A stretch of DNA of 64,000 nt from Erythrocercus mccallii (Eukaryota > Chordata > Aves > Passeriformes > Dicruridae). The translations under genes were made by a program, and so were the position numbers. A model generated the notes under the pieces. The model was not told the origin of the DNA. It saw only the letters and a program-made list of their open reading frames with translations, and searched no databases. Shown piece by piece: positions 28,101 through 37,100 of the stretch. Every line of letters begins with the position of its first letter. Position 1 is the first letter of the stretch. The stretch spans positions 1,568,620 through 1,632,619 of the forward strand of contig VZRG01000029.1 of the NCBI GenBank assembly GCA_013397435.1. The letters are read 5' to 3'.

Positions 28101-31100
28101 GAGTTACATGTAAAGAGAATGTTACTAATGTTTACTGCATCCTCACAATCACTGTATCGACAGTGGTGCTGTAGGTGTCTAGTCCTTAAAATTTGCACAA
28201 CTACTGGTAATCCTCAGGGAGACACTCTGCTCTTATTTGCTCAGCTGTACATCTGAGTTAATGCTCTCATCCTGATTAGAATTAAGCTGAATCATTACAG
28301 AGCTGATCAGGGACTGTACAGTTGCTCCATACTATCTCCATGAACTTAGGGATGTGTAACCAATGTTTCTTCACTCATAACTTTGAGAGGACTGCTTATA
28401 TACAAATACATTCCCTAGAAAACAAGAAGGATCAGTCTTCCTCACACTGAAATTAATAGTGCAGGATCAGGCATATGACATCGAAGATAGAGACACCTGA
28501 CAGTCATTAATGAAACAACTTCACATATATATATATTTAGTATATATTTTCTTAGGTGTAAACTGGTGGAATCATTTTTGTTTGCTTTTTAGTTTGTCTT
28601 TTATAAATATATTTTGACCTGGTTTTACTCTCCAAATTTCACAGAAATATTGGGCCTGACACATTGGATTTGTATGTTTGAATCTGAATAGAAAGAGACC
28701 AATAAGGTCTCTTATTTTTTAGGAAAAATAAATATATATATAGTAGAAGTATAAGGAGTAGTGGGTTAGCTATATTTTAAACTTATTTTTAGATTTTAAA
28801 GTGATGCAAATCCTTAATAATTCAGTTCCTAGAATTCTTCTTTATCCTTTTGCTTGTCTCATAGTTGTTTTTTACTATAGGTAGAAATCCTTACTGCATT
28901 GACAAAAATTATGGTGGCACACTCATTATCTGGGACAGGATATTTGGTAAGTAGCAGAAGCTATTCTCTGTCTTACTTAGTCAGTGTGGCAAAAATATGT
29001 ATACTTTTGAATTTGATTGTTTGTCATTCTTTTGTTCTTCCATCAGGAACATTTGAGGCTGAAGATGCAAAAGTTGTATATGGCTTAACACATCCAGTAA
29101 ATTCATTTGATCCCATCATGCTCCAGGTGCTATAGTTTGTACTGATTCTGTTATTTTCAACATTCAGTCATATTCAAAAGAAACTCCTTTCCTAGGCACA
29201 ATTGAGGCCATCCTTGCATTTCTGATCAGTCAATTACATTATCTACAATTTCTTCAGTATTTTGTTATGAGACAGCCATTTCTACTCACTGCATTGAGTA
29301 TATGCAGAGCTTGTAGTATCATAAAAATATATAACAGTAAAATTAACAACTAACTAGAACAGTGGTATATAAGATGTTGGACTGAATTAGATGTGTTTTG
29401 CAGTGCAATACATAGTGAAGCACAGACAAAAGTATATTAAAAAAAAAAGCAATCTTATTAGTGTGATTTATTGGTCCAGGTTTCAGTTAAGGTAGGTAAA
29501 AGTTCTCTGCAAAAACATGAGAAGCAGTGGAGTCCATATTTGCTTTTCATGACTGTTGATCCAAGGAGGAATCTCAAAGAATGAGAAATTTTACTGTCAG
29601 GGCTGGAAAGTGGGAGGATGTGCAATTATATCCACTCCAGTGAGATACTAAGTAATTTAGTTATTGAGAGTATGTCATTTCAAGGTCCCAGTAACCAAAT
29701 CATACAGCATAAATACAGCTATACAATGTACCACTAAATATTCAGGAGTGATTACAGGAGACACAGATGGAAAAACAGATTTTACTCTGAGCAGAAGTTA
29801 TTGTAGTCTTCACCAAATTAACTAAGGGCTTCATACTGCTTTTGCCTATTTCGGCTAGGTTTTCTGAACTGTCTTTATCTATATCTAATTTATTCTCTTT
29901 ACAGAGTTTGAAAAAATCATTTATTTGAAAACTAAAAATTAATAAAATACAATATTTTATTAGTCTTTATTTTGTGAACAATGAATAATTACTTACTCTG
30001 GTTTTTTTCCAGTTACGTCCCTTGGCTCATATTTGGAACACATTTTGGGCCACACCTGGATTCTGCAATAAGCTTTCTGTCATATTCAAAGGGCCAGGCT
30101 GGGGACCAGGCAAACCTAGACTTGGCCTTCCTGAGGAAATCCCAGTGGTAAATAGAACATGCACAGGCCTTCAGTTGTGTGTAATTTACTTGGACCTCTT
30201 AATGCTACTGGATCAATGTTAAAAACTCTACACGTGCTATTTTAAATTAGCAAATTAGCAGTCATAAAGCATGGGGGAAGATGAATTGGGAAAAAAAAAC
30301 TGAAGGAAATGAATGTTTTAGCTGTGGGGGTTTTTTTTCTTTTTATTTGAAGGAAGAAAAAGAGAGGTTTTAAAGTTATTTTTCCATTATTCATTTCCTA
30401 AAGAGATTTCCGAAATATTTTTTATGGAGTACAGTAATTTCTCTTTATTTTTCATCTATGGACTTGCACAAAACCACAAAAGTTAAACTCTATCTCAAAC
30501 TAGGTAGTACATAAGTTTGAGAGTGGATTACCTTTCTTCAGTTATCCGTCTCCTCTTTTGTGTTTGTAAGTGTAAAGAATATTAAGGAGCAATGGGCTGG
30601 AGCAGGCAACTTGAAGGCAAGTAACTGTTTTGTTCTATACAGATCACTGGAAAAGAAGTTCCCTTCAATCCACGTGTACCAGGTTATCTTAATGGCTATG
30701 CACTTGTGCATTTTGCTGTAGTAGTGGACTTGTACACTGAACTTCTTGCTTCTACGACTGTAAGTAATTCCTTCCTTTATGAAATAATACCTCCTGCTAA
30801 TAGCAATGACACACAACATGTTTAAATATGAAAGGATTGGGCAGTGGCTCTGCAGCCAATTCTGATCTTATTTGAACTATTAAAATAATAACTAGATTCC
30901 GTAAAGAAATTAGCATAAATGGCTAAATATACATTTTATATTGTTTAATCAACAGTTTTTAATAACCATATCAATTATTTACTTAATATAAATAGTTTGC
31001 CTAGAAGACGTATGTGTCTGCTTCAGTTTTTAGAACCTCATGAGGCTTGAAACCGTGGAGCTTTAAGATGCTAAGGTTAGTCATACCATTAGATGCCCAG

Positions 31101-34100
31101 GCTTTAGAAGGAAGATTGCAATGGTCTTGCAGTGCTTGCAGATGTGTAGGTTGGTGTCAGCATGAGTTCAGAGTTGGAGGAGCACAAAGTCAGGGTAAAT
31201 CTTTCTTCCAACCTCCAACATACAACAGCACTGATAGAAGCACAGATAGAGGCATCTATCTGTCACCACGGGTTTGCCTAATGGGATCTCCATGGTGACT
31301 GGTTCCTCTATGGATACCTGGCAGCCTGTGAAGGTGAACTAAAAGGCCATGTCCACCTAAAAGAAACAAGACATTAACTGCTTCCAAGGTTTCACATCCT
31401 TCCAAGCTCGTTTATTTCCTTCCTGTCTTTATAACTCTCCCTCATGTACTAAAGCTAAAATTTTGTAGTTATGAAGCAGGATTTAATGCATATAATACTC
31501 CCACAAATAAACCAAAGACCTCTCAAAACCTACAAAAACACAACAAAACTCTATTTGTTTGATAAAATGCCCTTTGGTCTTCTTCTTAAACTATTTCTAA
31601 GACCCCCCTAGTTAAACAGCAATGTTTTTACTGTGTTTGTGTCACCCACGTTACCGTAGGCAGGCTGCAAACATGCAGAGGCCCCCTCGGGTTCTTCAGC
31701 CTTGTTCTGGCATGCTCACCTGGAAATCTCCAACCCTTGGCCAACGGTTGTCACTGTCCCCTGCCCACCTCATTGGACACTGCAGTGTGTAGCATTCCTG
31801 CTATAATACAAATGCTGCCTCAGGCATACTCTTTGGATTAGTGTGGAGTTATTCTACATACCGTGTTTACCTCTGCAAAGGGTCACACTGCAATTGCAGG
31901 GAATTAGGAGATTACTAAATCATCTGAGGCTTAGTCTATTAAAAGGACAGGAAATTAAGCCAAAGGGATGAATAAATATCTCCAAAATATACAAATCAAA
32001 CACTACATGATTTTCAATGTTCCTACATTGAGAAAAACCTTCGCAAGATTTTCCAGATATACTTCTAGATTCCTGTATTTACATAGGAATCAAACTCTGT
32101 GTTTGAGGTGGTTTTTTTTTCATTTGTTTCATTATGCTGTTGGGTTTTTTCTCTTTTTTTACTCTGTTGCTGTTGCTTTTAGCAGTTAGAATTAAGGAGT
32201 CTTTTTTTCTTTTTCTATTTTATTATTTTTTCTTTCAGCTTTTTTCTGGTTCTGGAAAGAAAAATGGATGGTCCACATTATTTTATCTGCTGGCAACTGC
32301 AGCTGTTTAAGAATAAGTAATAAGGAAAGTTGAAAAATGCACCCAAGCCCCAGATATTCACTAAATTATTTCAGTCATGGAGGAAAGATCCTGAAGATGC
32401 ACCATTTATGAACTTATTTTAGAAAAGCAACTAGAAAATTCTCTGCACAAAACTGCAGAGTAATAAGGTAGTAAGGGCAAGGAGAGCACAGGGGCCTGGA
32501 AGCACCTCATCTCAGGACATAAACTTCAGTGTGGGTGTAGAAAGTGCTGGTCCCAAGGCAGAGTTCCAGCATCGCTCTGCAGTACAGTGGGGAAGCTGTC
32601 ATGAGAAGGAAGCTTGTGTATGAATAACTTTACTTGGCAAAAACCTTTCTTCAATATCAGTTTTCCACTACACTGAGTTATGAAATGTCTATGGATACAA
32701 CTGGAACGTTCTGTCTGGCTATGAATTATGTCATAACTGTGGCATAGCTCCATAAATGGAGAAAACTAACTGTTTTCCTCATCTTTAGGTATAAGTTCCA
32801 TTTCATAACAGCCATAAGACACAGCACACAGCTATTACATTTCTCAAGTGATTACAGTTGCTCAGTGTTTGGTCTCACGCCCTGTAGAAGTGTTAAATTT
32901 CTCTATCCATAAAGAGCAACCATATACCTTCTGTCTGAATGACCTACATTTAACTTAGGAAAAGAGCAAAACAGGAAAGAACAAATATATATTTTCCACA
33001 GGAGAGAGCATACAGTGTTTGTTTTGTATATAGTGATCTGCACTACATCCAGTGAATAAAAATTGCTTTCTGAGCTCTGCACATCTAGATCTGATCCAAA
33101 GCTCCTTGAAGAAATGGGATTTGGATCAGTCCCAGAGAGAGTGCTAGGAGTGTAAAACTGCAGTACATTCAAAGCAAAAGTCTCATAGCTCCAGAACTTC
33201 AGGTATTATATAAATCAAAGTGAAGTGCACCTTAAATACATTTTGCAGTGTCTTTTTTTATTGTTAAGAGATACTATAACTTTTACTGTGCTTATAATTA
33301 TATGAATATGTGAGCAGCTTCAATTAGATGAAGATTAGTAAAACAGATCTCTTGAAAGTTAAGAACACAATTAATATATCCACTCAGTAGGGCATCAAAA
33401 CGTACAGTGCATGTAATATTGCTAAGAATTAACAATTTTTTTCCCAGGAATTCTAGTTAAAATCAATTCATACAGCCAAAGACACCTAGCAATAGAAAAT
33501 TCATAGCATCATGTTAGTATTCCTAATTTGAAAGTATATGGTCATCTGGTGTATGAGAGCAGGGCAACTGTTAACTAACGAAATCTGCTGACATCATTCC
33601 TAGAAGTTCTTTTGAACCACTGCACAAATCAGAATGAGAAAACGCATCCTTGTTGTTCTTCTAAAGGAACAAAAAACCTGGTTCTTTGCAATATAAAAGT
33701 CAATTTTGAATATGTCAATGCTCATCTAAATACAGATTTGGAATAACATTTCCTTTGTTCAAATGATTTTTTTTCGTTACTAGAAAAACATAAAATAATA
33801 ATGCTGTGGCATTCTGTTGATTAAAAAGCCATGTAAACTTCTTACTAAATTCTATAGTTCCCTTCCCCCCCATTTTTTAAGGCTCAAAAATATTTTTAAA
33901 GCTTTAAATGAAATGAAAATCCAATAGAAATGTTTTTTTCTGTTTGATTGCAGCCACATTGCAAAGCTGTGGCTGGCTTGTAACTGGGGAACCTGCTGTG
34001 GTCCCACGTGCTTCTTTGTTTATACAAATACTCCAGTATATAAATACTCATTTACTTTATATATATACATCCCTGCAGACTATGTTTAAGTAGAACAAGG

Positions 34101-37100
34101 ATGCTAACACTAATGAAGGTGTAAAAGGCACATTCTTTTTGCACTGCTGCTTGCAGTGCATAGATTTAATATATGATGTTAGTTTAGTGATATAACCCAC
34201 TGACTATTTTGTTGATTTTGGTAGAGTAATGCCTAGAAAATGGATGGCTCAGCTGCCAGCATCCAGTTCATAGGGTGATACATGTTTGAAAGCAAATAAA
34301 AGAATCAAGGCAGTATATTACTCTACCACTGGAACTGTAAGAAAAAGTTAGGGAAGCAAACTAACAGTCGTAAAAAATATGCTATATGCTGGTTTTCTAA
34401 AAGCTATTATTCCCAGTGGCATCATGGTGCATTTCACTGAAAATTTCTTGGTAACCCTTGACTAGCAGTACAAATGAGGGAATTTTTCTGTTGCGTGTAA
34501 ATGTGGTGCATGCACCTAGAGTGAAGGGTAACTTACACCTTCTACCTTCGTGATTCGCAGTAAGGCTTTCTGCATCACTCTTCAGCACTCCGAAAGCTGG
34601 GGTTTTGGGAAGTGGAAAGCTGCCACACTATGCTCAGGCATTACAGTGCCATGCTTTTGCATGAATCTGATGATAGTGCCAATTTGAAATTAACCAGCAC
34701 CTGCAGTCTGTGCTTTAGAGTCCTCCAGTCCTTCACATTCTCAGCCACAGCACTTACTGACTATAAGGAGTTTTACAAATAGCTAGTGTTCAAAATAGTA
34801 TAGTTCAAGTAGAAGCATGTCTGAAGAGAAATGGAAATTGGCCTGAAAAAACTAGTCATGATCACACCTGTCTCAGGTAGTTATTATGCCAACGAACCTC
34901 ATATAGCATTTTAACCATTTAAAGATAAAGGCTTTTTTACATTTGAGTTTGATTTTTAAAAAAATCATAAGGTTGCTTCAGTTCTTCTGTTTTACCAACA
35001 GATATTAAAATGTATTTCTATTTCATTATTTTTTTGCTGGAACTCCATGTTTAAAACTAATCTGAAATTTACTAATTTCCTTTCAAGTTCTTAGGCTGTG
35101 CTTTATTCTTCTGTGATAGATAAATGTGGAGGATAATTTCAATTATTTTTCCTATTCTAGTAACGTAAATAAAATATATCTTTAAGCTAAGAAAAAGATC
35201 CTTGATAGAAGTTATGGGTAAAACCATCACTAAAATATGACCCGAAATTGTCTGCTTTTGGGAAGTGTTTCCATCATCCACTCAAATCCAACTCTTAATG
35301 CTCTACTGAATTTAGTCTTTAGGCTTGCAGTCTAGCTAATGGCAATAAATGGAATTTCAGAGTGCTTAGGTTATTCCCACATTCCCAGTGTTCTCTTTCC
35401 ATGAGTTTCAGCAAAAGTTTAGGTTAGTAACAGTTTTTATGGCACTTCAGTGAACTTAAAGGCAGGTAGAATGAATCAGCATTATTTTATCTGCTGGTAT
35501 CAATTTTCTGCAGCTGAAGTCACAAGGAAACCCAGATGCCTGGGACAAGCTAGCCAGCTTGGGAACACTGGAAAGGCAGAAAAGTTTGAAATCATGCAGC
35601 TCTTTAAAACTGGAACTGGAAACCAGGGACACCCTTGCTTTTTCGTAGCAATTGTTGTTGCATCCTTCCTGAAGACAAGTGTTAGCACTTGTATGAAAAC
35701 CATTGCTGTTTCATTAATTTTCCATAAAGTGTGATTTTAGCCATATATTGTAATGTAGCAATTCCATGACTTGATGGAAATCTGGATTTGATGTTTAGTT
35801 CTCTTTCCTGCCTAAGAAGATAGAAAACCTTGCTTCTCAGAATAGTACTTTACCACTCTGTGAGCATTTTAAAGGCAGTCTGCATACCCTGGTGCATCAC
35901 AGTGAGCAAAGATAAATCAGACCCACCTGGCAAGAATGAGTAGATTTAAAAATAAAATAATTTTTCAACTTAAAAGCTAAGACATTCTTTAAGGAGAAAA
36001 TACTTGAATTTTCCATCTTTGTTCCCTGGAAAAACACCTTTCTTAGGCAAGTAACAATCATTAAAAAGCCTATCAAAGCATTTCTAAGAAATTCATGGGT
36101 GAGTTCCATCATGCCTGTGCCAAATCATATTTTTCTTTGCTCTTTTCTTGAATTTTTGTATGATCCAGTTTCTACAGGAAGCTGAAGTGGAAGTTGAACT
36201 CAGTATGGCTAGATGAGCAGTTAAAGTACTCCTCATTTAATTAAATTCAAATAGAGTCTGTGCTTGATTTTCACAAAAAAAGCTCTGTCCAAAAATTCTG
36301 TCACTTCAAAACAAATTTCTCCTATTGCTAACGATAAAAAGTTCATCACAAGGAGGAATGGAACAGATTGGTAATGTAGAAATGCAGTAGTAAGTTTGAT
36401 TCTCACCTGGTACAAATCTGTGCAACAGAGTGACTTGACAGGTGTCATTTGTGAGAATTGTGTTCTGGTTTGTAAACTGTTGAGGCTGCTGTTTAGCTTG
36501 ATCATTGCTGAGATTGAGTTTTCTTTGTTCAATAACTGTTGAGGATATCTAAGTAGGTGTTTGTGATGCTTCAGTAAAACAACAGAAACCTGCCCAGACT
36601 GAGTGTGTGGTTTGATGTGTTTTGCAAACATGGGCACTCTAAGTTCACACAGCTGTAAAACTTGAGAATATCCTCCTGTGGCCTCCCATGCTCACAGATA
36701 ACTTAGATCTCTTTGAGGGGTTGGGGCCACGACCGAAGGAAGTTGGGCTTGTCACTGAATGGGATTTATTGAAATCAGGACAGACATTTGTGGAGTTTTA
36801 TTTTTCCAATGCCTACAAATGAAGCGCAAGATGCTGTTCATAAACTCTTTTGCTGCTGAAGCAAGAAAGGATTTCTATAACTCAGTCAGATCCACTACTT
36901 TTGGGTTTTTTTTGTTTTGTTTTGATTAAAAAAAACCCAAAAGCTTTTCAAAGCTATTATTTGAAGCAAAATCAGGGAGAGAAAAAGAAAACAGATTAAA
37001 TATTTGATTTTCAAAGACAGTTGTGTAGAATACAAAATAAGTATTTAATATATTTTAAAATTCAGAGTTTACAATCAAAATAATTTCTGTTTTTTGGAAT

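Noticed and set aside
30022..30222. Possible independent small gene starting MAHIWNTFWATPGF
   Set aside because: It is the internal AGMO exon at 30013-30147 read through its donor; the Met is from another part of the splice frame context and not a start.
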